Notes: generated by a model from the letters alone, not told the origin. Positions 36,435 through 45,685 are shown, counted from the stretch's first letter. The stretch is DNA of 64,000 nucleotides from Arthrobacter sp. SLBN-112 (GCF_030944625.1 NZ_JAUSXY010000001.1:2294001-2358000), one strand, 5' to 3'. A program made the numbers and translations.

Positions 36435-36440
36435 ACGACC

Positions 36441-36446
36441 ACGCTA
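36441..36446 (-). promoter_or_regulatory. -10 element of the photolyase gene (leaderless)
   Basis: TAGCGT on the minus strand is 6 nt before ATG 36434. The hexamer and spacing are the same as at the exonuclease gene (14840-14845). Confidence 0.5.
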
Positions 36447-36457
36447 CACACTGGAGG

Positions 36458-36497
36458 CAAGGCAATGGCCGGGACACCGGTCCCGGCCATTGCCTTG
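36458..36497 (-). terminator. Long perfect hairpin downstream of pspA
   Basis: An 18-bp perfect stem starting CAAGGCAATGGCCGGGAC closes on a 4-nt loop, 25 bp beyond the pspA stop. It is the probable pspA terminator and lies just upstream of the photolyase promoter, insulating the two. Confidence 0.7.
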
Positions 36498-36522
36498 GTC
36501 CAAACGGCGGATACGCCGCGGG

Positions 36523-37308
36523 TCAGAGCTTGTCGAAGTCGGCTTCGTCCACGGTTGATCCGGACGTTGCCTGGCTCCCGGCGCCGAGGGCAGGCTTGCC
36601 GCCGGCCTTCAACGCTGCCAGCCTGGCTTCGATCTCCGTCTGCTCACCCAGGTCCTCCAGCTGGTTGAACTGGGCATCCAGGCTGGACGCCGCAAGCTCC
36701 TCCTGCCCGCGGACCTTCGCCTCTTCGCGGCGAATCTTCTCCTCGAAGCGGCCCACTTCGCTGGTGGGGTCCATGATGTCGATGCTCTTGATGGCATCGT
36801 GGACCTGGGATTGCGCAGCCGCAGTCTTGGACCGGGCAACAAGTTCGTTGCGCTTGCTGGTCAGCTGGTTGAGCTTGTTCTTCATCTGGTCCAGGCCCAC
36901 CTTGAGCTTGTCCACGACCTCGCGCTGGGAGGCGATGCTCGGCTCGGCGCCCTTCGCTTCACTCTCGGCGGCCATTTGGCGCTGCAGGGCCACCTTGGCC
37001 AGGTTGTCGAACTTTTCGGCGTCGGTGACATCGCCGGCCGCACGGAATTCGTCAGCCTTGCGGGAGGCAGCAAGGGCCTTGTTGCCCCAGTCCTGGGCGT
37101 TCTTGATGTCCTCGTTGTAGTCGTCCTCGAGCATCCGGAGGTTGCCGATGGTCTGGGCCACGGCGGATTCTGCCTCTGCGATGTTGTTCGTGTAGTCGCG
37201 GACCATCTGGTCCAGCATCTTCTGCGGATCCTCCGCGTTGTCCAGCAAAGTGTTGATGTTAGCCTTTGCCAACTGCGCGATCCGGCCGAAAATGGACTGC
37301 TTAACCAT
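36523..37308 (-). CDS. pspA: PspA/IM30 (ESCRT-III-like) membrane-stress protein
   Basis: The 261-residue protein begins MVKQSIFGRIAQLAKANINT, the amphipathic helix and LLDNAEDPQKMLDQMVRDY motif of PspA/Vipp1. Long coiled coils follow (residues 25-220). Such proteins polymerise on damaged inner membrane. I chose ATG 37308 because AAAGGGAAA precedes it and because it matches the family start. It lies 108 bp downstream of the TPM-domain gene on the same strand and is likely co-transcribed with it. Confidence 0.9.
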   Translation of the reverse strand: MVKQSIFGRIAQLAKANINTLLDNAEDPQKMLDQMVRDYTNNIAEAESAVAQTIGNLRMLEDDYNEDIKNAQDWGNKALAASRKADEFRAAGDVTDAEKFDNLAKVALQRQMAAESEAKGAEPSIASQREVVDKLKVGLDQMKNKLNQLTSKRNELVARSKTAAAQSQVHDAIKSIDIMDPTSEVGRFEEKIRREEAKVRGQEELAASSLDAQFNQLEDLGEQTEIEARLAALKAGGKPALGAGSQATSGSTVDEADFDKL

Positions 37309-37416
37309 GGTGTTTCCCTTTCGTCCTGCTCTGTGTTGACCCACTGGAACCGGTGCACAGTGGTGTACTGCTGCTGTCCGCCGGCCGGATTCTTCCGAGG
37401 TGTTCCGGCGGAAGGT

Positions 37417-39468
37417 CTAGAAACTGCCGGAGTCTCCGCCGCCAAAGTCTCCGCCGCCGAAGCCGCCGGAGTCTCCGCCCCAGCTGCCACCGCCGCCGGA
37501 GTCTCCGCCCCAGCCGCCACCGCCACCCCAGCCGCCGTGACCGCCGTTCAGGATGGAGTTGATCAGGATGCCGCCCAGGATGGCGCCGCCCAGGCCGCCG
37601 CCTCCGCCGCCGCCGAACATGCCGCCCCGCCCGAAGCCCTGGTTGGCGTAGCCGTCGAAGTGGTCGACGTCGGCCTGGGCCAGTTGTGCCGCCTGCGCCG
37701 CCAGGGCGTGGGCCTGCTGTGCGTAGGTGAGCGCCGTGACCGGATCGGTGCGTGAGATAGAGAGGGCGTAGTCGAGGTTCCGCTGGGATTCCGCCAGCCG
37801 GGTCCGCGCCTCGGTGCCGACACCGCCGCGCCGCGCGGTGATGTAGTCGGAGGTCGCGCTGATCTGCGCCTGCGCGGACATGATGGTTTGCTGCAGGGAT
37901 GCCTGCGCCCGCCGGGCCTGGTCCTGCTGGTCCCGGATGCCGGTCAGGGCCTGGTCCAGGGTCTGGTGCGCGCTTTCGACGCGTTGCAGGGTGGCGACAG
38001 GATCGATTTTTCCACCCTGGATTTCGGTCTTGACTTGGGCAAGAGCCGCTTCCACCGCGGCCACGGGCCCTGCCAGTTCGGCGTGGGTTCCGGACTGGAT
38101 CATGGCCTTGGCCTGGGCCAGGTCCTGGGCGGTGTCCACGACGGCCGTGTCGACGCTGTTGCGGGCGTCGTCGAGGTTGGCCGACAGTTTGGAGATGGCG
38201 TCCAGGAGGACGTTGGTCTGGTGCAGGCTCTCTTCGGCCGCTCGCACGGCCACGGCAGCCAGGCTTTGCTCGCCGCCGTCCAGCTTTTGCTGCGCCGTCC
38301 CCGAGGCGTTCTGCACGAAGGCCAGCCGCTCCTTGGCCTGGACGATGTTGTCCGAAACCTGTGTCAGGGCGCTGTCCGCGTACTTGGAGCGCATGGTTGC
38401 CAGAGACTGCTCGGCACTGGCAATCTTGGCATCCGCTTCGCGGGCCCCGTCGTTGACGGCGGCCAGGGCCTGGGGTGCGTTCTTTTCAAGCTCACGCAGG
38501 GAATCGAAGTCCGCCTTCTGCTCCTGCAGGGATGCCAGGGCGGCCTCGGACCGGCGGATGATCTCGCCCAGCCAAGTCCTTTGCTGCTCCTCGGTGTCAG
38601 GAATGTGGTCATCGAGCTGCTGCTGCAATTTGAAGGACTCGCCCATGTGGGCTTTGGCTTCCTCCAGCGCTTTGGTGAAGTTGCCGACCGCGGAGTCGCC
38701 GTACTGGGCCTGGGCGAAGCCGAGTTCCTGTTCGCTGGACTTGATGGCATCATCTGCCTCGATCAGGAGGGAGCCGCTCTTGCGGCGGAGTTCCTCCACG
38801 CTCAGCGAGGCCAGGGGGTCCAGCTCGGCACCCTTGGGGCCGTAACTGCCCGTGGATGCCTGGCCGGCAGCCTTCTTCCGGCGGTTCCGGTAGTACAGGT
38901 AGGCGCCGCCGCCGGCCACCACGACACCGGCCCCAACCAGGACCGCGGCGCCCGCGCCGTCACCCGAGGACACGCTGCCGCTGCCGCCATTGGCTGCGTC
39001 GCCGATCGCTGATGCAGTGTCGATGGCAGCCTGCGCGTAATCCTTCTTGCCCCCGGCCAGGTTGGCGGTGACTGCGTTTTGGCTGATGTTGGCCTGCTTT
39101 GACCGTATGGGGCTGCTCGAATTCGTGACGAAATTGAACTTGCCGTCATCAACAGCAATTGCCAGGACGGCATCGGCCCTGCCCATGGTCCTCAGTTCAG
39201 CTACTTTCTGAGTCCACTGAGCCGGGTCGGTTGGGTTGGTGAAGGTCTTCACCGTGACCACGTACAGGTTGTACTTGTGGTCCTTCAGCAGTTTCTGGAT
39301 GGCATCCTGGACTTCGCCCTTCCGGCTGCCCAGGACGTTGGCATCGTCAACGATGTTGGTCCCGGTAGGGATGGTCACCGGGTCTTCGGCCCAGGCCGCG
39401 CCGGCGGGTACCGCGAGCAGCCCGGCAAGGCCGATCACGGCGAGGAAACGTTTGAACTTTGACCGCAT
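37417..39468 (-). CDS. TPM-domain membrane protein with Gly-rich tail
   Basis: The 683-residue protein has a signal peptide (RFLAVIGLAGLLAVPAGAAWA) and a TPM domain (about residues 35-150, IVDDANVLGSRKGEVQDAI, YNLYVVTVKTF, ADAVLAIAVDDG). One membrane helix follows near residue 190 (AGVVVAGGGAYLYYRN), then about 400 residues of Ala/Gln/Glu-rich coiled coil. It ends with GGGGGLGGAILGGILINSIL and repeats of GGDSGG. The TPM domain faces outside and the coiled coil lies inside. Similar proteins next to PspA homologues are linked to envelope stress, but the activity is unproven. GAAGGG stands 6 nt before ATG 39468. A TAGAAT at 39579-39584 (minus) is a plausible -10 with a leader of about 100 nt. 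Confidence 0.8.
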   Translation of the reverse strand: MRSKFKRFLAVIGLAGLLAVPAGAAWAEDPVTIPTGTNIVDDANVLGSRKGEVQDAIQKLLKDHKYNLYVVTVKTFTNPTDPAQWTQKVAELRTMGRADAVLAIAVDDGKFNFVTNSSSPIRSKQANISQNAVTANLAGGKKDYAQAAIDTASAIGDAANGGSGSVSSGDGAGAAVLVGAGVVVAGGGAYLYYRNRRKKAAGQASTGSYGPKGAELDPLASLSVEELRRKSGSLLIEADDAIKSSEQELGFAQAQYGDSAVGNFTKALEEAKAHMGESFKLQQQLDDHIPDTEEQQRTWLGEIIRRSEAALASLQEQKADFDSLRELEKNAPQALAAVNDGAREADAKIASAEQSLATMRSKYADSALTQVSDNIVQAKERLAFVQNASGTAQQKLDGGEQSLAAVAVRAAEESLHQTNVLLDAISKLSANLDDARNSVDTAVVDTAQDLAQAKAMIQSGTHAELAGPVAAVEAALAQVKTEIQGGKIDPVATLQRVESAHQTLDQALTGIRDQQDQARRAQASLQQTIMSAQAQISATSDYITARRGGVGTEARTRLAESQRNLDYALSISRTDPVTALTYAQQAHALAAQAAQLAQADVDHFDGYANQGFGRGGMFGGGGGGGLGGAILGGILINSILNGGHGGWGGGGGWGGDSGGGGSWGGDSGGFGGGDFGGGDSGSF

Positions 39469-39695
39469 GTGCAACCCTTCAGCACGCCTGACACCGACTC
39501 GGGACGAATCAGTCGTCGAAGCCAGCAGCGCCCCCACGCTTGGTGTGAAGCCGCAGGTCGCTGTGGCAATTCATCTTGATTCTATGGTGCACCCCACAGC
39601 CAGTCCATGCGGCCGAATATGCCGCCAGCGAAACGCATCGCGGCTCCTCCGGTCCAGGCCCAGGCGTTCAGGAAGCTTTCAGCAAACATCCGAGC

Positions 39696-39724
39696 TTGTT
39701 CCAGCGGGACGGGTCATAGTTAAT
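39696..39724 (+). promoter_or_regulatory. Candidate promoter of the HtrA-like protease
   Basis: TTGTTC (39696-39701) and GTTAAT (39719-39724) are separated by 17 nt. Transcription would start near 39731, with AAAGGAAG before ATG 39751 as ribosome-binding site. Confidence 0.4.
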
Positions 39725-39750
39725 GGCAGACAAGGATGAAAGGAAGTCCC

Positions 39751-41370
39751 ATGACTGAGAATCAAACGCCAGGACCGGTCCCGGAGGGCAATGCGGGCAG
39801 CCGGAACCCCTGGCAGCAGCAGGAACCGCAGCAGCCCGGAGACCGCCCGGCGGCCACTCAGTCCGGGGACGGCGGCAATGCCGGCCACGAACAGGGCAAC
39901 TATGGCGCCGCGGACCAGCAGCACAGCCCCACGGAGCGGCTGGACCAGCCGCAGGCGCGCCAGGACCACACCCAGGAACTGCCCGGCGCTCCGCGGCCCG
40001 TGTACCCGCAGCGCCAGCCTTTCTACGGCCAGTCCGGATACTACGGCCAGCAGCAGCACGGCCAGCCGATGCAAGGCAACGGCCAGCCCAATCAGGGAAC
40101 CGGGCCCGGAATGCAGCACGGGAGCGTCGGCCTGGCGCCCAATCCCAAGGATGCCCCCCGCCGGAAGGCGACCTTCGGCATCGGCACCCTCATCGCCAGC
40201 ATCCTCGCCGCAGGCCTCGTGGGCGGCGGCGTGGCAACGGTGGGCGCAGGTGAACTGTTTGGAAACACCGGCTCCAGCACTTCCTCGGTGGGCGGCAGCA
40301 ACCAGCCGGGCACCGTCATCGTGAACAACAAGGACGACGTCAACACCATTACTGCCGCTGCGGTGAAGGCCTCTCCCAGCGTCGTTACCATCAGCGCCAC
40401 CAGCGGCAGCTCCGGCGGCACCGGTTCGGGCATCGTCCTTGACGACCAAGGACACATCCTGACCAACACCCACGTGGTCACGCTGGACGGCCAAAGCGCC
40501 AACGCCACCCTTGAAATCCGCACCAGCGACGGTAAGGTCCTCCCGGCAAAGCTGGTGGGTACGGACCCCCTGTCCGACCTCGCGGTCATCAAGGTGGACG
40601 ACACCTCGAGCCTCACCCCCGCCACCTTGGGGGATTCCTCCAAGCTCAACGTGGGTGACACCGCGATCGCCATCGGTTCACCCCTTGGCCTGACCGGGAC
40701 GGTGACGGACGGCATAGTGTCCACGCTGAACCGGACCATCAGCGTCGCATCATCGGCAGCCCCGCAGGGCGGTGACAACAGCCAGGGCGGTGACCAGGGA
40801 TTCCAGTTCGCCCCTCCGGGCGGCGGACAAAGCCAGCAAAGCTCGAGCCAGGGATCCATCGCCATCAACGTGATCCAGACTGATGCCGCCATCAACCCCG
40901 GTAACTCCGGCGGCGCCCTGGTCAACAGCAAGGGTGAAATCATCGGTGTGAACGTGGCCATCGCCTCCGCCGGCTCCGGCACCTCTTCGTCCCAGAGCGG
41001 CAACATCGGCGTCGGGTTCAGTATCCCGATCAATAACGCCAAGCGCGTGGCCCAGGAAATCATCGACAGCGGCAAGGCCTCCCATGGCCAGCTGGGTGTC
41101 AGCGTCAAGGCAAAGACCTCCTCCGGCGCATCCTCCGAATTCTCGGTGGGCGCCGACGTGGCCACGGTTGAGGCCAATTCGGCGGCAGGAAAGGCAGGGA
41201 TCAAGGTTGGCGACGTCATCACCAAGTTCAACGACCTCAGCATCGGCGAACCGAACCAGCTGACCGCGGCGGTCCGCGAACAGCCGGCAGGTTCCACGGT
41301 CAAGATCACGGTCCAGCGCGGCGGCAAGGAGCAGACGTTCGACGTCACGCTCGGCGCGGCAGCCAGCTGA
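39751..41370 (+). CDS. HtrA/DegP-like S1C serine protease with PDZ domain
   Basis: The 539-residue protein has a 140-residue Gln/Pro/Gly-rich cytoplasmic region and one membrane helix (FGIGTLIASILAAGLVGGGV). A trypsin-like domain follows with the triad His241 (TNTHVV), Asp276 (DPLSDLAVIKV) and Ser386 (NPGNSGGALVN). A C-terminal PDZ domain closes it (VATVEANSAAGKAGIKVGDV). It is an extracytoplasmic quality-control protease. It is divergent from the TPM/pspA pair, which also points to envelope stress. AAAGGAAG precedes the ATG. The in-frame ATG at 39736 lacks a ribosome-binding site. Confidence 0.92.
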   Translation: MTENQTPGPVPEGNAGSRNPWQQQEPQQPGDRPAATQSGDGGNAGHEQGNYGAADQQHSPTERLDQPQARQDHTQELPGAPRPVYPQRQPFYGQSGYYGQQQHGQPMQGNGQPNQGTGPGMQHGSVGLAPNPKDAPRRKATFGIGTLIASILAAGLVGGGVATVGAGELFGNTGSSTSSVGGSNQPGTVIVNNKDDVNTITAAAVKASPSVVTISATSGSSGGTGSGIVLDDQGHILTNTHVVTLDGQSANATLEIRTSDGKVLPAKLVGTDPLSDLAVIKVDDTSSLTPATLGDSSKLNVGDTAIAIGSPLGLTGTVTDGIVSTLNRTISVASSAAPQGGDNSQGGDQGFQFAPPGGGQSQQSSSQGSIAINVIQTDAAINPGNSGGALVNSKGEIIGVNVAIASAGSGTSSSQSGNIGVGFSIPINNAKRVAQEIIDSGKASHGQLGVSVKAKTSSGASSEFSVGADVATVEANSAAGKAGIKVGDVITKFNDLSIGEPNQLTAAVREQPAGSTVKITVQRGGKEQTFDVTLGAAAS

Positions 41371-41387
41371 CACGCCCAAGCCATCAC

Positions 41388-41422
41388 GACGGCGGCGTCC
41401 CCACCCTGGGGGCGCCGCCGTC
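41388..41422 (+). terminator. Hairpin downstream of the HtrA-like protease
   Basis: GACGGCGGCG pairs with CGCCGCCGTC, with an inner CCCCA/TGGGG stem. It lies 18 bp after the stop; no T tract follows. Confidence 0.6.
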
Positions 41423-41595
41423 GGCATTCGCGGCGCAACAGAAAGCCTGACACAGGCGTTAACGGAACAGGGCGCCCGGACGCGTCGATATGGTTAGCTA
41501 GGAGCTACCCGCCTGCCGGGCATTCCGCGGCCATGACCCACCCGGCTGGCTGTCCACAAGCATGGAAGGCTGCTGTAAACACAGTGGAAGAGACA

Positions 41596-42387
41596 TTGAA
41601 GATCGTAGTCCTGGTCAAACATGTACCGGACGCCCAGTTCGACCGCCACCTCAATGGCGAGGGCAATACCGCGGACCGCGACGAGAGCATCCTGTCCGAG
41701 CTCGACGAATACGCCCTGGAAGCTGCCCTGCAGCTTGCCGAGGCGAGAGGCGGAAGCAAGGCCGGCAACCAGGTCATCGCCCTGAGCATGGGCCCTGCCG
41801 GGGCCGTCAACGCCGTGAAGAAGTCGCTACAGATGGGCGCCACCGAAGGCGTTCACCTCACGGACGACGCGCTCGCCGGCTCGGATGCCGCTGCCACCTC
41901 GCTGGCGCTCGCGGCCGCCGTCCGGCACCTGGGCGGCGTGGACCTGGTCCTCACCGGGATGGCGTCCACCGACGGCGAGACCTCGCTGGTCCCGGCCCAG
42001 CTGGCAGAGCGGCTCGGACTGCCGCAGGTGACCTTCGCTTCCTCGCTGGAGGTCGACGGCGGCCGGCTCACCGCCCGCCGCGATGCTGACACGTCATCGG
42101 AAACCGTGGAAGCACCGCTGCCGGCGGTGGTGTCCGTCACGGACCAGATCAACGAGCCGCGGTACCCCAACTTCAAGGGCATCATCGCGGCCAAGCGCAA
42201 GAGCATCACCACGCTGTCCTTGGCCGACATCGGCGTGGACCCTGCCCAGGTTGGCTTTGCCGGGTCATGGACCACCGTCACCAGCGCCGAAGAGCGGCCG
42301 CCGAGGACTGCCGGCACCATCATCACCGACGAGGGCGACGCCGGCATCAAGCTGGTTGACTTCCTGGCCGCCCAGAAGCTGCTCTAA
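41596..42387 (+). CDS. etfB: Electron transfer flavoprotein, beta subunit
   Basis: The 263-residue subunit starts LKIVVLVKHVPDAQFDRHL and has SDAAATSLALAAAVRHLG, LVLTGMASTDGETSLVPAQLAE and the ETF-beta signature around VSVTDQINEPRYPNFKGIIAAKRK. Together with EtfA it carries electrons from acyl-CoA and related dehydrogenases. I chose TTG 41596: GGAAG lies 6 nt upstream, and homology begins at this residue. The frame is open back to 41533, and GTG 41584 is the alternative. etfA follows after 14 nt. Confidence 0.9.
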   Translation: MKIVVLVKHVPDAQFDRHLNGEGNTADRDESILSELDEYALEAALQLAEARGGSKAGNQVIALSMGPAGAVNAVKKSLQMGATEGVHLTDDALAGSDAAATSLALAAAVRHLGGVDLVLTGMASTDGETSLVPAQLAERLGLPQVTFASSLEVDGGRLTARRDADTSSETVEAPLPAVVSVTDQINEPRYPNFKGIIAAKRKSITTLSLADIGVDPAQVGFAGSWTTVTSAEERPPRTAGTIITDEGDAGIKLVDFLAAQKLL

Positions 42388-42401
42388 GAGGGACGTTCGA
42401 C

Positions 42402-43349
42402 ATGACAAAAGTACTCGTATTCATCGACAACCCCGGAGCCTCGCTCAAGAAAAGCAGCCTTGAGCTGCTGACCCTGGCACGTTCGCTGGGGGAGAGCACC
42501 GTGGCGATCAACGGAGACCTTTCCGACGACGTCGCAGCCACCTTCGCGGAATACGGTGTGGGCACCGTCCTGCACCCTTCGGCCAATGACCTGGGCGACT
42601 TCCTGGTAGCCCCCAAGGCCGCCTACCTGGCCGCCGCGGCAGAAACCACCGGCGCCGGAATCGTGCTGGTGGACAACTCACCGGAAGGCAAGGAAATCGC
42701 GGCGCGGCTTGGCATCAGGCTCAACGCCGGCGTCATCACCGACGTCGTTGCGGTGGACCCGGACGGCACCGCGCACAAGTCCGTCCTGGCCGGTTCATAC
42801 AACACCGCCTGCAAGGCCACCACGGCCGTTTCGGTGCTGACGCTCAAAGCCAACAACGTGGCACCGGAACCGGCATCAGCACCCTCCACGCCCGAAACGG
42901 CAACCGTGGAGGTGCCCGCCGTCGCAAACGCCGCACGCATCACTGCCCGCGAGCAGAAGGTTGCCAGTGGCCGCCCGGACCTCACGGACGCCCGGATCGT
43001 CGTGGCAGGCGGCCGCGGCATGGACGGCGACTTCGGTCCCGTGGAGGAGCTCGCCGATGCCCTCGGTGCTGCCGTAGGTGCTTCCCGCGCCGCCACTGAT
43101 GCGGGATGGATCAGCCACGACGCGCAGGTGGGGCAGACCGGCAAGACGGTTTCCCCGCAGCTGTACATTTCCGCCGGCATCTCGGGCGCCATCCAGCAGA
43201 AGGCCGGCATGCAGACGTCCAAGGTGATCGTCGCTGTCAACAAGGACGCCGAATCACCCGTCTTCGAAATCGCGGACTTCGGCATTATCGGCGACGTCTT
43301 TGATGTCCTGCCGCAGGCCGCGGCCGAGATCAAGAAGCGAAAAGGCTGA
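42402..43349 (+). CDS. etfA: Electron transfer flavoprotein, alpha subunit
   Basis: The 315-residue protein begins TKVLVFIDNPGASLKKSS. It contains the FAD-binding C-terminal domain: VVAGGRGMDGDFGPVEELAD, GASRAATDAGWISHDAQVGQTG, LYISAGISGAIQQKAGM and VAVNKDAESPVFEIADFGI. GAGGG precedes ATG 42402. It follows etfB and is followed 4 nt later by the PIG-L gene. No ETF-quinone oxidoreductase is encoded nearby. Confidence 0.95.
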   Translation: MTKVLVFIDNPGASLKKSSLELLTLARSLGESTVAINGDLSDDVAATFAEYGVGTVLHPSANDLGDFLVAPKAAYLAAAAETTGAGIVLVDNSPEGKEIAARLGIRLNAGVITDVVAVDPDGTAHKSVLAGSYNTACKATTAVSVLTLKANNVAPEPASAPSTPETATVEVPAVANAARITAREQKVASGRPDLTDARIVVAGGRGMDGDFGPVEELADALGAAVGASRAATDAGWISHDAQVGQTGKTVSPQLYISAGISGAIQQKAGMQTSKVIVAVNKDAESPVFEIADFGIIGDVFDVLPQAAAEIKKRKG

Positions 43350-43353
43350 TTCG

Positions 43354-44133
43354 TTGACTGCTTCCAGCGAGCAGGCAGGGAGCCCGTTCAACCCGGACAT
43401 TCACCGGGTTGGGCGGGTGCTCTGTTTTGCGGCCCACCCTGACGACATCGACTTCGGCGCCGCAGGCACCATCGCCGCGTGGACGGCGGCAGGGGTCGAG
43501 GTGAGCTACTGCATCATGACCGACGGCGATGCCGGCGGCTTCGACCCGGCCCACCGCGCGGGCATCATCGCCATGCGCGACGCCGAGCAGCGCCGGGCAG
43601 CGGAGCTGGTGGGTGTCACTGACATCCACTACCTCCACCAGCGCGACGGCTACCTCGAGGCCTCGCACGAGGTGATGAAAGGCGTGGTGCGGCTGATCCG
43701 CGAAGTCCGCCCCGACGTCGTCCTGTCCATGCATCCGGAACGGAACTGGCAGCGGATCCAAAAGAGCCACCCGGACCACCTGGCGGTGGGGGAGGCGGTG
43801 ACCCGGGCCGTGTACCCGGCGCTGGAGAACCCGTTCGCCTACCCGGAACTGGCGGAAGCGGGCCTGGAAGCCTACAAGCTGCCGTGGCTCTGGCTTTATG
43901 CCGGACCGGAGGAGCGGGAAAACCATTTCGTCGATGTCACCGCCCGGGTGGATGCGAAACTCGCCGCGATCCACGTCCACGTCAGCCAGCATCCCGATGT
44001 GGAGGCCATGGAAGCCACCGTGCGCCAGGGTATGCGCACCAACGCCATACGCGCTGGCATGCCCCAAGGGCGCAGTGCCGAGGCCTTCCACGTGGTGGCG
44101 GTCAACGGGCCCGGCACCATCGCAGGCTTCTAG
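43354..44133 (+). CDS. PIG-L family deacetylase (MshB/LmbE-like)
   Basis: The 259-residue zinc deacetylase has AAHPDDIDFGAAGTIA (HPDD zinc site), YCIMTDGDAGG, RDAEQRRAAELVGV and SHPDHLAVGEAV (third ligand). The family removes N-acetyl groups from sugar substrates, such as mycothiol precursors or mycothiol conjugates. The exact substrate cannot be told here. I chose TTG 43354, 4 nt after the etfA stop and with AAAAGG upstream. Earlier in-frame codons overlap etfA. Confidence 0.85.
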   Translation: MTASSEQAGSPFNPDIHRVGRVLCFAAHPDDIDFGAAGTIAAWTAAGVEVSYCIMTDGDAGGFDPAHRAGIIAMRDAEQRRAAELVGVTDIHYLHQRDGYLEASHEVMKGVVRLIREVRPDVVLSMHPERNWQRIQKSHPDHLAVGEAVTRAVYPALENPFAYPELAEAGLEAYKLPWLWLYAGPEERENHFVDVTARVDAKLAAIHVHVSQHPDVEAMEATVRQGMRTNAIRAGMPQGRSAEAFHVVAVNGPGTIAGF

Positions 44134-44142
44134 GACCAAAGA

Positions 44143-44175
44143 AGCGCCCCGTTCCCTTGATGGGAACGGGGCGCT
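44143..44175. terminator. Terminator between the PIG-L gene and rskA
   Basis: AGCGCCCCGTTCCC pairs perfectly with GGGAACGGGGCGCT around a 5-nt loop. It lies between convergent genes and can serve both. Confidence 0.8.
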
Positions 44176-44212
44176 GTCACGTTGATCGCCGTTGCCGGCC
44201 CCGGAATACGGG

Positions 44213-45061
44213 TCAGGCTCCGAGCGGTGCCGCCGCAACGGTGGGCAGCGTGGGCGACTTTGAACCGCCGGCCGGTTCTACGGTGATGCCCAGCGATGCA
44301 GCCGAATGGATGCCCTGGACCACGGCAGGCTTCGAGAGTGCCTGTTCGTCCATGAGGCCCTGCGATACGGGGGCCGATCCGTCCTTGGGAATGAGCCACA
44401 TCTGGTAGACCTTGCCCGCCGGTGGAGCGGGCACGCCGCTCATTTTCACCACAGCGGCATCCTCCGACGCGGAGATCAGCACCGTGGCCTTGCCGCCGCC
44501 CTGGACGTTGACGGAAGCCTCGCGCAGGTCACCGGCGCGGACAACCTGGTTGACGGGATCATTCTGGTCAGCCAGGTAGGCGCCCACCCCGACGCCGCCC
44601 AGCGCAATGGCTGCCGCGGCTGCAACTCCCACCAGCCAGCGCCTCGTGCCTGACGGGCCGCGCTCTGCCCGGCGTTTGCGGGCCTGGGCGAGCTCGTCCG
44701 TTGGCTCTGCCGGCTGCGCCGCTCCGGCGGCCGGCGTCGCCGGCTTTGCGCCGGTACGGCCGCCGGCCGCGGGAAGCTGGGCCACAATCCGATCGAACAG
44801 GTCCGACGGCGGCTCCTCCTCCACGCGGAAGGTACGGGCCAGCGTCTCCCGGGACTGGCGGACGCGCTCAAGGAAGACCAGGCGCTCCGTCTCCGGCGCG
44901 GTGGACATGTAGTGGTCAATGGCGTCGCGTTCCTGCTCCGTAACCGCGTCAAGGGCGTAGAGTTCGGCGAGGTCGACGGCCCGGCCTGCGGCAAGGTCCA
45001 TGGCGACGGTGTCGCCGAAAGCACGCGAACGCTCGTTGCGGCTGCTGTCCATTTCGCTCAT
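44213..45061 (-). CDS. rskA: Anti-sigma-K factor RskA
   Basis: The 282-residue membrane protein has an N-terminal anti-sigma domain (LAELYALDAVTEQERDAIDH, residues 25-100). One helix follows (RWLVGVAAAAAIALGGVGVGAYL, near 145-165), then the RskA extracytoplasmic domain with GGGKATVLISASEDAAVV and PPAGKVYQMWLIPKDG. It would hold SigK at the membrane until regulated proteolysis releases it. Its ATG lies 1 nt after the sigK stop, so the two are coupled. Confidence 0.9.
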   Translation of the reverse strand: MSEMDSSRNERSRAFGDTVAMDLAAGRAVDLAELYALDAVTEQERDAIDHYMSTAPETERLVFLERVRQSRETLARTFRVEEEPPSDLFDRIVAQLPAAGGRTGAKPATPAAGAAQPAEPTDELAQARKRRAERGPSGTRRWLVGVAAAAAIALGGVGVGAYLADQNDPVNQVVRAGDLREASVNVQGGGKATVLISASEDAAVVKMSGVPAPPAGKVYQMWLIPKDGSAPVSQGLMDEQALSKPAVVQGIHSAASLGITVEPAGGSKSPTLPTVAAAPLGA

Positions 45062-45062
45062 C

Positions 45063-45671
45063 TCAACTCACCCCCAGACAGGTTTTCAATCGGATCAGTC
45101 CATCGCGGATGCGGGACTTGATGGTGGGAACAGCCGCATTCAGCCGTTCTGCGACTTCCCGGTACGTCAGGCCGCCGTAGTAGGCCAGTCGCACGGACTC
45201 CTGTTGTGTTTCGGTCAGCGTCTCCAAACAGCGGACCACCGCCTCAGCCTCGAGCCGGCTTCCTACTTCGTCAGAAACGCTGTCATGGTCAATATCCTGC
45301 GTGCTGGCCCCGTATTTCGCTTCCCTGTCCGTGGAGGACTGCGAGGAACGGACCTTGTCCACCGCACGCCGGTGCGAGATGGTCATGAGCCAGGACAGCG
45401 GGCTTCCGGCCTGGGGATCGAACTTGGCCGCGTTCTGCCAGACCTGCAGGAAGACTTCCTGCGTGGTGTCTTCGCTGAGTTCGGGATCGATCAGGACCCG
45501 CCGTGCCATGCCGAAAACCCGGCGGGACGTGAGTTGGTAGAACTCGGCAAAAGCGGCTTGGTCCCCTCGGGCGACAGCGGCCAACAGGGCTGACAGGCGC
45601 TGGCTGATGTCGGCAGGGGGATCAGTCACCGCGGCGGAGCCCTCGGGATTCGGCGCGTTGGGAGTTTCCAT
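45063..45671 (-). CDS. sigK: ECF sigma factor SigK
   Basis: From ATG 45671 the protein has 202 residues. Region 2 is FYQLTSRRVFGMARRVLIDP with TTQEVFLQVWQNAAKFDP and SWLMTISHRRAVDKVR. Region 4 is LTETQQESVRLAYYGGLTYR with VPTIKSRIRDGLIRLK. Its gene order with RskA matches SigK/RskA of mycobacteria. The long upstream frame to 45845 is not conserved protein. TATGCT (45680-45685, minus) lies 8 nt before the ATG. Confidence 0.9.
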   Translation of the reverse strand: METPNAPNPEGSAAVTDPPADISQRLSALLAAVARGDQAAFAEFYQLTSRRVFGMARRVLIDPELSEDTTQEVFLQVWQNAAKFDPQAGSPLSWLMTISHRRAVDKVRSSQSSTDREAKYGASTQDIDHDSVSDEVGSRLEAEAVVRCLETLTETQQESVRLAYYGGLTYREVAERLNAAVPTIKSRIRDGLIRLKTCLGVS

Positions 45672-45679
45672 CACATCCA

Positions 45680-45685
45680 AGCATA
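45680..45685 (-). promoter_or_regulatory. -10 element upstream of sigK
   Basis: TATGCT on the minus strand lies 8 nt before ATG 45671, or 5 nt before an in-frame GTG at 45674. No clear autoregulatory -35 was recognised. Confidence 0.4.
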
